Source: BCD1 sp942492125 (GTDB lineage: Bacteria; Bacteroidota; Bacteroidia; Chitinophagales; Saprospiraceae). Taken from it: a stretch of 64,000 nucleotides of DNA. The stretch is taken from the NCBI GenBank assembly GCA_942492125.1, contig CALODM010000013.1, forward strand, positions 310,001-374,000, read 5' to 3'. Positions 54,939 to 63,803 of this stretch are shown here, piece after piece. The translations under genes were made by a program, and so were the position numbers. Position 1 is the stretch's first letter; every line of letters starts with the position of its first letter. The notes under the pieces were generated by a model, which was not told the origin of the DNA, did no database searches, and was given only the letters and a program-made list of their open reading frames with translations.

Positions 54939-56276
54939 ATGAGGAGCAGTACTTCATACGGCAGGATATTTTCCATTTCTGCTCCCATCATGTTGGGGAG
55001 CGCAGCACAAAACGTTATTGCTTTAACGGATAGTGTTTTCCTGTACCATGTAAGTGAAGAAGATTTTGCTTCTATCGGTTTTGCCAGTGTTTTTTATCTG
55101 ATCATTGCAGCTATAGGTTTTGGATTCTCCCGGGGGGGACAAATTATGATTGCCCGCCGGATTGGGGAGAAAAATCCGATGGAGGTAGGCAGAACTTTTT
55201 ATGCGATGCTCTATTATGAGTTGGGGCTGGCCTTGGTCATGTTCTTTTTTATGCAGTATGGCTGTTACTATTTCTTTCAATTATTCGTTGATTCTGAGAT
55301 CATTTTCCAAAAAAGCCTGGAATATATCGAATACCGGTCATGGGGTGTCTTTTTCTCTTATGCAGGTGTAGCGGTCATCGCTCTTTATACGGGGATCGCC
55401 AGAACCTGGTTTATTCTTGTGGATGCAGTTTTTCTGGCAGGTTTTAACATAGGTTTGGATTATGGCCTGGTATATGGCAACTGGGGTTTTCCCGAAATGG
55501 GTATTGCCGGTGCTGGTTTGGCCAGTACGATTGCAGAGGTGGTTGCGCTTTTGGTTTTTGTGGTTTTCATTTTGTTGGATAAGAAATCCAGGGGATACGC
55601 TCTATTCAGATTGCCCTCCATTGATATGGAGCTCATTCGTACCCAATATCGTTTGTCGACGCCCATGGTGATGCAGGCTTTGGTTGGATTGGGAAGTTGG
55701 TTTGTGTTTTTCAGTATCGTTGAAAACCTGGGAGAACGTCCTTTGGCAATAACCAATCTGGTCAGGATGGTTTACCTGGTTTTGTCCATTCCGACCTGGG
55801 GCTTTTCAACAGGAGTAAATACCATGGTGAGTAATTTTATTGGCCAGCAAAAACGCCAGGCCGTCCTGCCCATCATTTGGAAGACAGCCAAAATGTCCTG
55901 GTTAATGACCATGGTACTCACAATCCCGGTGGTGCTTTTTCCTCATGAAATTTTATATCCACTGTTGGGTGGTGAAAATCCATTGCTTATCGAAGAAGCC
56001 CGAAATGTCTTTTACGTTCTGGTTGGCATACTGACGGCTTTTTCAGTGGGCGGGGTCTATTTCAACGGTCTTGCCGGTACCGGAGCCACCTATTATGGTT
56101 TTAAAATACAATTGTTTTGTGCTATAGGTTACCTCATATATATCTATATCGAAGTCAATTACACCAATGGTGGACTCGAGTGGGCCTGGGCTGCAGAAAT
56201 GTTTTACTGGCTGGTCATACTTTTCTTTTCGGTATGGTACCTTAGATCGAGGCAATGGCACATCCTTAAAGTCTGA
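54939..56276 (+). CDS. MATE family multidrug efflux transporter
   Basis: A 445-residue membrane protein with twelve helices. The start is the ATG giving MRSSTSYGRIFSISAPIMLGS; upstream codons from 54879 appear noncoding. Family features include SAPIMLGSAAQNVIALTDSVFL in TM1, IGFGFSRGGQIMIARRIGEKN, and PEMGIAGAGLASTIAEV. The Na+- or H+-coupled transporters of this family export drugs and metabolites. The substrate is unknown. Confidence 0.9.
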   Translation: MRSSTSYGRIFSISAPIMLGSAAQNVIALTDSVFLYHVSEEDFASIGFASVFYLIIAAIGFGFSRGGQIMIARRIGEKNPMEVGRTFYAMLYYELGLALVMFFFMQYGCYYFFQLFVDSEIIFQKSLEYIEYRSWGVFFSYAGVAVIALYTGIARTWFILVDAVFLAGFNIGLDYGLVYGNWGFPEMGIAGAGLASTIAEVVALLVFVVFILLDKKSRGYALFRLPSIDMELIRTQYRLSTPMVMQALVGLGSWFVFFSIVENLGERPLAITNLVRMVYLVLSIPTWGFSTGVNTMVSNFIGQQKRQAVLPIIWKTAKMSWLMTMVLTIPVVLFPHEILYPLLGGENPLLIEEARNVFYVLVGILTAFSVGGVYFNGLAGTGATYYGFKIQLFCAIGYLIYIYIEVNYTNGGLEWAWAAEMFYWLVILFFSVWYLRSRQWHILKV

Positions 56277-56404
56277 TTTACTATTTTCTCATCACGTAGG
56301 TAAGGTATTGGAATTCTCCGGTTTTAAATTTTAAATAAGTTGGAGTTCCCGGAGTTGCGGCAAATTTCAAAGCCAGGTTCCTCAAACCTTTTGGAGCCAG
56401 ACGG

Positions 56405-57049
56405 TTAATTAATTTTTTTTCGTTCGCTTTCAGATAAATCAAGGGCTTTAAGAACATCCTGGGAGATGTCTTCCTTCTCCAGGAGTTCCAATCGACTTGT
56501 TTTTAATTGTGATTCCATATTGAGCACCTCATCACCTGTTCTGAAGTCTGTAAAAAGAAAATAACCGCCGGGCTTCAAAACCCTGTAAACTTCATGGAAA
56601 AACTTTTGAGGCTCCGGGTACCGGTGGGAGGATTCGACATTTATGACCACATCGAAAGAATCAGTCTCAAAGGGTAACTTTTGAGCATTTCCCTGCAAAT
56701 AGGTGGCATTTTTCTGACAATGAAAATTTTGACAGAAATTGATAGCTTTTTGATTGAGGTCCAACCCGGTAACACTGCGCGGATTCAATTGGTTCTTTAT
56801 GTAATTTAGGCCGCCTCCACGGCCGCAGCCTACTTCCAGCATGGATTTTCCGCTCAGGTCTATTTTATTGGCTACATGGTGGTACATCTGCATGGAATAC
56901 CGGTCTTTTTCCTGATCCGGTAACAGATCCAATGCAGGGGTCCTTCCGGCCATGCCATAATTCATAAATGTTATCTCCCCCTTTTTATCCTTGGTACTGA
57001 TATACCAGTACCATGCTCTGAACAGAGCATCTTTAACGTTATTAATCAT
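56405..57049 (-). CDS. class I SAM-dependent methyltransferase
   Basis: A 214-residue protein with a Rossmann methyltransferase core: motif I MLEVGCGRGGGLNYI (about 75-90), the acidic SAM residue in VTGLDLNQKAI, NAQKLPFETDSFDVVINVES and the post-motif RVLKPGGYFLFTDFRTGDE. It has no signal peptide. The sequence is like small-molecule or lipid C-/O-methyltransferases (UbiE/phthiotriol-like); the substrate is unknown. It is 28 bases downstream of aroK and read in the same direction, perhaps co-transcribed. Confidence 0.82.
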   Translation of the reverse strand: MINNVKDALFRAWYWYISTKDKKGEITFMNYGMAGRTPALDLLPDQEKDRYSMQMYHHVANKIDLSGKSMLEVGCGRGGGLNYIKNQLNPRSVTGLDLNQKAINFCQNFHCQKNATYLQGNAQKLPFETDSFDVVINVESSHRYPEPQKFFHEVYRVLKPGGYFLFTDFRTGDEVLNMESQLKTSRLELLEKEDISQDVLKALDLSESERKKIN

Positions 57050-57077
57050 ACAATATGGTTTTTAATATAATTACCGG

Positions 57078-57593
57078 TTATCCGTACAAAACCCAGTGTT
57101 CAAGTGCTATCCAGGGGTCCAGTGATTCGTTGTCAGGGTTGAAAATAATATCAGCCTGTTGATAAAAGGGTCTTCTGGTTTCGAGTTTAGATTCAATAAA
57201 GTTACGCAGATCACCTTGTTTTTTCAGATTTTTTATCAATGGACGGTGATCCATCCCCTGGAGGAGGCGTTGTTCAAGAATGTATGGAGGCAGATCCAGA
57301 AAAATAGTGATGCCGTGGTTTTTCATCCAGCTCATATTGTCGAAAAAACAAGGAGTGCCTCCTCCTGTGGCAACGACGACATTCTCATATTGGTCCATAT
57401 CTTTGAGGGAAGCTTTTTCTAAAAGGCGAAACCCCTCTTCTCCGCTTTCTTCAAAGAGCTGGTCGATGGATTTGTCATATTTGTCTTCTATATAGGCATC
57501 AAGGTCAACAAACGGAAATTCGAGTTGTTGAGCCAATCGGATTCCGGTATATGATTTTCCGGAACCCATAAAACCCAATAAAAAAATACGCAT
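57078..57593 (-). CDS. aroK: shikimate kinase
   Basis: The start is the ATG giving MRIFLLGFMGSGKSYTG; the upstream 20 in-frame codons have no coding quality. About 171 residues. It has the P-loop GFMGSGKS, FVDLDAYIE with the shikimate-binding Asp, VVATGGGTPCF and the lid region LLQGMDHRPLI. It phosphorylates shikimate at the 3-OH in aromatic amino-acid synthesis. It is divergent from the DUF1573 gene and precedes the methyltransferase gene. Confidence 0.94.
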   Translation of the reverse strand: MRIFLLGFMGSGKSYTGIRLAQQLEFPFVDLDAYIEDKYDKSIDQLFEESGEEGFRLLEKASLKDMDQYENVVVATGGGTPCFFDNMSWMKNHGITIFLDLPPYILEQRLLQGMDHRPLIKNLKKQGDLRNFIESKLETRRPFYQQADIIFNPDNESLDPWIALEHWVLYG

Positions 57594-57660
57594 CTTAAAA
57601 TCTTTATATGCAAATTTGCGAAAAAACAAATACGAATACCTAAAGGAAAACAAAAAGTTC

Positions 57661-57668
57661 TATTTTTG
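57661..57668 (+). promoter_or_regulatory. -7 box upstream of the DUF1573 gene
   Basis: TATTTTTG fits TAnnTTTG and lies 16-19 bases before the ATG, giving a short leader. A -33 box is not clear. Confidence 0.42.
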
Positions 57669-57684
57669 TGCAAAAATTAATGCT

Positions 57685-58188
57685 ATGATGCGTATAATTA
57701 CGTTTTTTGTGCTTGCTCTTTTAATGCTTTCGGCATGTAATTCAGCTCCTTCTGAGTTGGGAGAAGAAAAGTCTGTTGAAGAAATAGCTGCTGATGGAAA
57801 AATCAGCAATGCTGATATTATCAGAAATCCCGTTTCGTCTGACAATTCCGTCGATACGGTAAATGTGGCAAAAATGACCTTTGAAGAAGAGGTTTTTGAT
57901 TTTGGGGAAGTAAACCAGGGAGACATCGTAGAACATGTTTTTAAATTTACGAACACAGGGAAAATACCCTTGTTGATCAGTAATGCGCGCTCAACCTGTG
58001 GCTGTACCGTGCCGGAATGGCCCAAAGAACTGATAGACCCCGGAAAAGGAGGAGAGATCAAAGTCAAATTTGACACCAAGGGAAAGGCTAATGAGCAGCA
58101 GAAACCGGTCACGATCAGGGCCAATACTTATCCGATGACCAATAAAGTTATGCTCAAGGGGTTTGTGAAAACCCCCGGCAACAGTTAA
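57685..58188 (+). CDS. DUF1573 domain lipoprotein
   Basis: About 167 residues. It opens with MMRIITFFVLALLMLSAC (the second ATG, 57688, is equally good); lipobox LSAC gives Cys17-18. The DUF1573 domain, an Ig-like fold, has DFGEVNQGDIVEHVFKFTN, ARSTCGCTVPEWPKE and GKANEQQKPVTIRAN, the family marks. A periplasm-facing lipoprotein of unknown biochemical function. It is followed by yajC after 52 bases, a common Bacteroidota gene order. Confidence 0.9.
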   Translation: MMRIITFFVLALLMLSACNSAPSELGEEKSVEEIAADGKISNADIIRNPVSSDNSVDTVNVAKMTFEEEVFDFGEVNQGDIVEHVFKFTNTGKIPLLISNARSTCGCTVPEWPKELIDPGKGGEIKVKFDTKGKANEQQKPVTIRANTYPMTNKVMLKGFVKTPGNS

Positions 58189-58240
58189 GAACTTATAGAT
58201 ATCCCTAGCGGATAAATTTTTTAATAAAAAAATCAATATA

Positions 58241-58570
58241 ATGAACTTAGGCGTCATTTTTTTACAGGCTGGAGGAAATCCGGGCGGCGGAGGCAGCATG
58301 GGACTCATCCTGATGGCTGGTATGGTTATTGTCTTTTACTTTTTCCTGATAAGACCTCAGGCTAAAAAGCAAAAGGAACAGAAAAATTTCGAAACTTCTC
58401 TTGAAAAAGGAAAAGAGGTGGTTACTGCTAGTGGAATTTTAGGTAAAATCAACAAAATTGAAGATCAAATAGTTACCTTGGAGATCGCTAATAAAGTTTT
58501 CATTCGCGTGACAAAAAATGCCATTTCCAAAGAGATGACAGAAAGCATGTTTAACGCTTCCGATAAATAA
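58241..58570 (+). CDS. yajC: preprotein translocase auxiliary subunit YajC
   Basis: A 109-residue single-pass protein: short Gly-rich N-terminus, TM helix at about 20-39 (MGLILMAGMVIVFYFFLIRP), then QAKKQKEQKNFETSLEKGKEVVTASGILGKI and VTLEIANKVFIRVTKNAI. It binds SecDF and assists Sec-dependent export. The RPQAKKQKE boundary is characteristic. The YbbR gene follows after 7 bases. Confidence 0.95.
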   Translation: MNLGVIFLQAGGNPGGGGSMGLILMAGMVIVFYFFLIRPQAKKQKEQKNFETSLEKGKEVVTASGILGKINKIEDQIVTLEIANKVFIRVTKNAISKEMTESMFNASDK

Positions 58571-58577
58571 TAAAATC

Positions 58578-59539
58578 TTGGCCAGGATAAGACCACAGGA
58601 GGACAGAGCTATACTGATGATCTGCATCGGTATAGCTCTTGTTTTTTGGGTGTTGGTGAAGCTTTCTCAGGTTTACCGGGTTTGGAAACCTGCTGTGGTC
58701 AACGTCCATGTGCCAGAGGCAATGGCACTTGCCAAAATGCCCCCAGTAACCTCATGCTCAGATTTGAAGCCAGAGGTTGGGATTTGCTCTTTAACAGCCA
58801 AAACCTTTCCGACCTTGTATTGGATTATGATTTCGAGGAAGAACCGGAACTCCTCATCTCGGACGGGCAGCTTCGTTCCGATATTTTTGAAACTTTATCT
58901 TCTCCTCGAATTAAGGTGGTGGATTGTAATTATAATGAGCTCTACCTGCGCCTTGAAGAACAGCTGAAACGTCAGGTGCCTGTATTGTTGAAAAAGAAAA
59001 TTTCTTTTGCCGACGGATTCAATTTCTCGGATGAAATTTCGGTGGAGCCTGACTCTGTGCTGATCTCCGGCCCGATTTCTCTTGTAGAAACGATCCAAAG
59101 CTGGAGTACGGACAGCCTGGTTTTACTCAAATTGAGTGAAAGTGTAAAGCGGGTTGTGCCTCTGAGCATCCCTCCAAGAGAACTGAAGCTAAGTCAAAAT
59201 AATGTGACGGTAAATTTAGCGGTTGAAAAATTTACGGAGAAATCTTTCTTTATTCCCTTGAAAATAAAAAACGCTCCCGAAACGGACAGCCTGTCCATCT
59301 TTCCTTCAAGTGTTAATGTGAGTTGTGTAGTGGGCTTGAGTAAATATCATGACCTGCAGGCTGAGGATATCGAATTTGAGGTTGACCTGAGTGAAAACCA
59401 TATGCTCGGAGGAAAAAACACGCTGCCAATCACCCTTACCAGGTATCCCGATTATGCTCAGATTTTAAATTATAGTCCTAAATCCGCTACTTTTTTTATC
59501 ATCAAAAAATCACAGGTCCCTGAACCCCCTTCTAAATAG
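58578..59539 (+). CDS. YbbR-like membrane protein, split by one frameshift
   Basis: The corrected product is about 320 residues in two frames joined at 58740-58745, where a run of five Cs needs one more C to give ALAKMPPSNLMLRFEA. A TTG at 58578 gives MARIRPQEDRAILMICIG with a TM helix to about residue 28 (GIALVFWVLVKLS), fitting the family better than the internal ATG at 58617. The periplasmic part has repeated YbbR beta domains (PVLLKKKISFADGFNF, PDSVLISGPISLVETI). Role in Bacteroidota is unknown; the gene sits with yajC as in relatives. The frameshift is probably a sequencing artefact. Confidence 0.8.
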
Positions 59540-59552
59540 GCCTTGATCCAGC

Positions 59553-60881
59553 TTACAATTCCCGCTGGTCAATTATCCTGTTTAATTTACCTCCCTCGCT
59601 CCGTGGAATAGAACCCGGGGTCATCAGATTGACCTTCATGCTTAGTCCGATATTGTTTTTAATTTTTCGGGCGAGTTTTTTTTGGAGGACAGCCAATCTT
59701 TCTTCATGTGTTTGTTCCCCTAAGCCTTTCAGTTCCTTTAGGAAATCATGGTCAAGTTCCACTTTTACTTCGACCTCATCCATCGTTTTTTCTCTGGTTA
59801 TAATCAGCTGGTAAGCTGGCGCTATTTCTTCAAAGTCGTTAAAAACTGTTTCGACCTGCGTATGAAATAAATTCACACCACGTATGATCAACATATCATC
59901 AGCCCGTCCTTTGATGGCACTCATCTTAATATGGGTACGTTTCGAGTCCTTATCATAATAAATACTGCAAATGTCATTGGTTTTGTAACGGATGAGCGGA
60001 ATAGCTTCTTTTGTTAATGTGGTGAGGACGAGAATTCCTTCTTCGCCATAGGGTAGTGGAGCCCCGGTGTCCTTATCCACAATTTCGGGATAGAAGTGAT
60101 CTTCCCAGATGTGACTGCCGGTTCCCTGTTCTTCATGATCTTCCTGGGAAACGCCGGGTCCGATTATTTCACTCAGTCCATAAATATTGGTGGCTTTCAC
60201 ATTCAATCCTTTTTCAACCTGGTCACGAATGCTTTCTGTCCAGGCCTCGGCTCCCAATATGGCAAATTTCACGTTAAGGGAATCCAGGGGGATATTTCTT
60301 TTTTCTACCTGCTCTGCAAGGGTTTGTGCATAAGAAGGTGTACAACACATTACCTCTGGCTTAAAGTCCTGTAGGATCATGAGTTGTCTGTCTGTCATTC
60401 CACCACTGACGGGAATGACACACATGCCTAATTTTTCTGCTCCCGCATGTAAGCCAAGGCCGCCGGTAAACAACCCATAACCGTAGGCGTTGTGTAATTT
60501 CATTCCCGGCTCTGCCCCGCCGCAACATAATGACCTGGCGACGACTTCCCCGAAAATTTCCAGATCCCGGGCTGTATAGCCAACAACGGTTGGTTTTCCG
60601 GTGGTGCCACTCGAAGCGTGAATCCGTCGTAATTTATCCTGGGGAACTGCAAAGAGCCCGAAAGGATAAGTGTCCCGAAGATCAGTTTTGACCGTAAAAG
60701 GCAGCCTGGATATCTGGTCCATATGAGTAAGGGCTGAAGGTTTGATATTGGCTTGCTCGAATTTTTTCTTATAGAAATGAACGCGGTTGTAAACATAATT
60801 GACCAGGTGCTGAAATTTTTCGTTTTGAAATTTTCTCAGCTTGTCCAAAGGCATGGTTTCTATGGCAGGATTGAATATCAT
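59553..60881 (-). CDS. paaK: phenylacetate-CoA ligase
   Basis: A 442-residue acyl-adenylating enzyme. Motifs are RIHASSGTTGKPTVVGYT (P-loop), AEAWTESIRDQVEKG, NIYGLSEIIGPGVSQE and IKGRADDMLIIRGVNLFHTQVE, the last including the PaaK C-terminal hinge. It activates phenylacetate with ATP and CoA. It stands alone here; no paaABCDE genes are nearby, so a broader aryl-CoA ligase role is possible. The stop is 13 bases from the YbbR gene stop (convergent). Confidence 0.94.
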   Translation of the reverse strand: MIFNPAIETMPLDKLRKFQNEKFQHLVNYVYNRVHFYKKKFEQANIKPSALTHMDQISRLPFTVKTDLRDTYPFGLFAVPQDKLRRIHASSGTTGKPTVVGYTARDLEIFGEVVARSLCCGGAEPGMKLHNAYGYGLFTGGLGLHAGAEKLGMCVIPVSGGMTDRQLMILQDFKPEVMCCTPSYAQTLAEQVEKRNIPLDSLNVKFAILGAEAWTESIRDQVEKGLNVKATNIYGLSEIIGPGVSQEDHEEQGTGSHIWEDHFYPEIVDKDTGAPLPYGEEGILVLTTLTKEAIPLIRYKTNDICSIYYDKDSKRTHIKMSAIKGRADDMLIIRGVNLFHTQVETVFNDFEEIAPAYQLIITREKTMDEVEVKVELDHDFLKELKGLGEQTHEERLAVLQKKLARKIKNNIGLSMKVNLMTPGSIPRSEGGKLNRIIDQREL

Positions 60882-60951
60882 ATGACTAATAGATTTTTAT
60901 TTACATTTCTATAATTACAATAACCGCTGAAAGGTATCCGTTTTGTGATTC

Positions 60952-61482
60952 ATGAAAATAAAAACAATAATTCTCGGAATCCTTTTAACGGGTTATTTTC
61001 AGTTAGCGGCACAGTCTTATGACATATCAATGGGAGTACGTCTTGGTACGGATATGGGTATCAGCCTGAAACAGCGAATTGCCAAACGCGTCACGCTCGA
61101 GGGAATAGTACAATCCAGTTTTCAACGCGAAGAGGCCATTGTCAGTCTTCTTGCCGAACACCATATGCCTTTTTTGACCCGCCGGCTGAATTTTTATACA
61201 GGTGGCGGTATTCACAAAGGCTGGCTTTCTGTTCCGGAAAGTCATTCACCGGTACAGGATCCATTTGGTCTGACCCTCATCGCCGGAGTCGAATTCACTA
61301 TTGCCAGAATCAATTTTTCCTGGGACTATAAACCTGCCTTTAATATTTCAGGCGGTGAAAAACGTTTTTACAGCCAAACGGGTGTAAGTGTTCGATATGT
61401 GATTAAAAAGCGTAAAATTTTAGACCGCAAAAAAAATCGGCGCAAAAAACAATCCATCAACTGGAAGTTTTGGGAGCGCTAG
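60952..61482 (+). CDS. predicted outer-membrane beta-barrel protein with polybasic tail
   Basis: A 176-residue protein with signal peptide MKIKTIILGILLTGYFQLAAQ, then about eight alternating strands with aromatic girdles (GVRLGTDMGISLKQRI, NFYTGGGIHKGW, FGLTLIAGVEFTIARINFSWDY), resembling a small OM barrel. The last 26 residues are an unusual Lys/Arg-rich tail (IKKRKILDRKKNRRKKQ), ending WKFWER. Function unknown. Its 3' end overlaps the ppk1 stop by 26 bases in convergent orientation. Confidence 0.75.
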   Translation: MKIKTIILGILLTGYFQLAAQSYDISMGVRLGTDMGISLKQRIAKRVTLEGIVQSSFQREEAIVSLLAEHHMPFLTRRLNFYTGGGIHKGWLSVPESHSPVQDPFGLTLIAGVEFTIARINFSWDYKPAFNISGGEKRFYSQTGVSVRYVIKKRKILDRKKNRRKKQSINWKFWER

Positions 61483-63577
61483 GACTTTGTTTTTCGGGTT
61501 TCCGCTTTTCTGCTTCCAGCTTTCGTTTGATATAATAATAGGTTTCTACCTGTGTCCTGATATTAATGTCGGAGCACCCTTCAACCTTGTATTTATTGTT
61601 TTGATCTTTGTCCAGAATTCTGGCTTTAACACTGTCGCATAACTGGATATTGATCAGATCAATGATTTGAGCCCTGATCTCTCTTGAATAAACAGGGAAA
61701 GCAGTTTCGATCCTGTGACTCAGGTTCCTGGTCATCCAGTCTGCCGATGACAGATAAATTTGTTTTTTCCCGCCATGATTGAAAATGAAAACCCTGGTAT
61801 GTTCGAGGTACCTGTCTACTATGCTTATGGCTTCAATGTTTTCACTCAATCCTTTTATACCGGGGACGAGACAACAAATTCCCCGAATGATCAGTTTTAT
61901 TTTGACACCTGCCTGACTGGCTTTGTACAATCGGTCGATCATATCTTCATCCTGTATGCTGTTCATCTTGAGGATGATTTCTGCATTTTTGCCGGCCTGG
62001 GCCTGTTTGATCTCATAATCGATAAGGCTTTCCAGTTTTGGCCGCAAATTAAATTGTCCCACCAACAGATGCTGGAAAGGTTTGCTGGGTTTAATTTTGT
62101 TTTCCAGGTGTGAGAAAACCCGGGCGACTTCGTTCACCAGCCTGGGGTCACTGGTAAAAATGGCCATATCACTGTAAAGTTTGGCCGTTCCTTCATGGAA
62201 ATTACCGGTGGCCAGATAAGCATATAGTCGGTCAATCCCATTTTCCATTCTTCTCACAAGAGCCAGTTTGGAGTGCACTTTCAATCCAGGCATACTGTAA
62301 TTAACCGTAACACCGGCCTTTTCAAGTTTTTCGCCCCAGTTCAAATTGGCGGCTTCGTCAAAACGGGCCTTAATTTCTATAAAAGCACTTACTTGCTTCC
62401 CCCGTTTTACTGCCCTCATCAGAGCCTGCATGATGCGTGACTCGGAAGCAACACGGTATTGGACAATTTTGATGTGGGTTACATCGGGGTCATCGGCAGC
62501 TTCTTCAAAAAAACGAATCACCGATTCGTAGGAATGATATGGCACGTGATTAAAATGATCCTTTTTACGCAATTCAGCGAAAAAATGTTTCGCTTTTTCG
62601 AGTGGGGGATAATGCATGGGGGGCTGTGGAGGATCCTTAAGTTTGTCTAATCCGAAACTGGGGAATTTGAAGAAATCTGAATTGTTATGGTAGCGCCCCT
62701 CTTTCAATAAATCGAGGTCGTCCAGTTCGAGAACGTTTTTAAGGTGATCCAGCACCAGGCTTGGCATCTCCCGATCATAAATGAGTCGGGAAGCAGGGCC
62801 GACATGACGTTTTACAAGACTTGATTTTATTTTGTTCATCAGGTCTCCACTCCATTCGTCATCCAGGTATAACTCCGCATCCCTGGTCAGTTTAATAGAA
62901 TAGGTCTCTATAATATCATAACCGGGGAACATCCATGAAATACTGTGTCTGACAATATCATCCAGCAGTATTAATTGATGAACGCCAACCGGAGAAGGTA
63001 ATTTGATGAATCTAGGCAAGTGATCTGAAGGGATTTTGACAATGGCCACTTGTTTCTCGGCATCTGGATTATCCTTTTCGCGTATGAGTACCGTGAGGTA
63101 AAGGGCAGCGTTGTTGAGGAAGGGGCGGATCCTGTTGCCAACCAGTAAAACAGGCTGTACGAAAGGTAACATATGATCCTGAAAATAACTTTCAACGAAC
63201 TCTTTTTGCTCATCATTCAAATCAAGTCGTCGTAAAAGATAAATATTGTGTTTTTCCAGCTCGGGAACGATCTGATCCTGGAAAATGGAACTGTATTCTT
63301 CTTGCTGGACATTGACTGTTTCCTGGATTCTTTCTATAATATCCTGTGGGTCAAACTCCAGTTGTTTGCGGGTCTTTTTTCCACCTCGATGCAAGTTGCG
63401 GTGATTGGCCATTCTCACCCGGAAGAATTCATCCAGATTGGAGGAATAAATAGCGAGAAATTTTATTCTTTCAAACAAGGGGACTCTGGGGTCTTTGGCT
63501 TCCTGCATAACCCGATAATTAAAGGATAGCCAGCTTATATCTCTAAGTATGGTGGGGATTTTTTTTTCTTCGGACAT
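61457..63577 (-). CDS. ppk1: polyphosphate kinase 1
   Basis: A 706-residue PPK1. It has the N-terminal helical domain with RDISWLSFNYRVMQEA and FLAIYSSNLDEFFRVRMA, the head domain, and two phospholipase-D-like catalytic domains. His435 (GLKVHSKLALV) is the autophosphorylated histidine; the second His593 (YLEHTRVFIF) is also present, matching the two conserved His of E. coli PPK. It makes polyphosphate from ATP. Start ATG 63577 gives MSEEKKIPTI. It is the longest minus-strand gene near the window end and is separately promoted. Confidence 0.96.
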   Translation of the reverse strand: MSEEKKIPTILRDISWLSFNYRVMQEAKDPRVPLFERIKFLAIYSSNLDEFFRVRMANHRNLHRGGKKTRKQLEFDPQDIIERIQETVNVQQEEYSSIFQDQIVPELEKHNIYLLRRLDLNDEQKEFVESYFQDHMLPFVQPVLLVGNRIRPFLNNAALYLTVLIREKDNPDAEKQVAIVKIPSDHLPRFIKLPSPVGVHQLILLDDIVRHSISWMFPGYDIIETYSIKLTRDAELYLDDEWSGDLMNKIKSSLVKRHVGPASRLIYDREMPSLVLDHLKNVLELDDLDLLKEGRYHNNSDFFKFPSFGLDKLKDPPQPPMHYPPLEKAKHFFAELRKKDHFNHVPYHSYESVIRFFEEAADDPDVTHIKIVQYRVASESRIMQALMRAVKRGKQVSAFIEIKARFDEAANLNWGEKLEKAGVTVNYSMPGLKVHSKLALVRRMENGIDRLYAYLATGNFHEGTAKLYSDMAIFTSDPRLVNEVARVFSHLENKIKPSKPFQHLLVGQFNLRPKLESLIDYEIKQAQAGKNAEIILKMNSIQDEDMIDRLYKASQAGVKIKLIIRGICCLVPGIKGLSENIEAISIVDRYLEHTRVFIFNHGGKKQIYLSSADWMTRNLSHRIETAFPVYSREIRAQIIDLINIQLCDSVKARILDKDQNNKYKVEGCSDINIRTQVETYYYIKRKLEAEKRKPEKQSPSAPKTSS

Positions 63578-63803
63578 AATGTGTTTTTTTCGATTCAGTG
63601 AGACAAAAAATAGTTTTGTAGGGGTAGATATGCGAAACCAAAATAACAGGAACGAAAGCCGAACATACTTGTGGAAGAGTCGTCAGGCTTTCGAAAGACC
63701 GGGAAATTGGATGTTGTAGTACCGGTTGCCAATTTAACGTTTAACAGGCAAATTTCAAAATGATATTTCATTTTTCGATCCAGGGATATGCCGTTTGAAA
63801 TTT

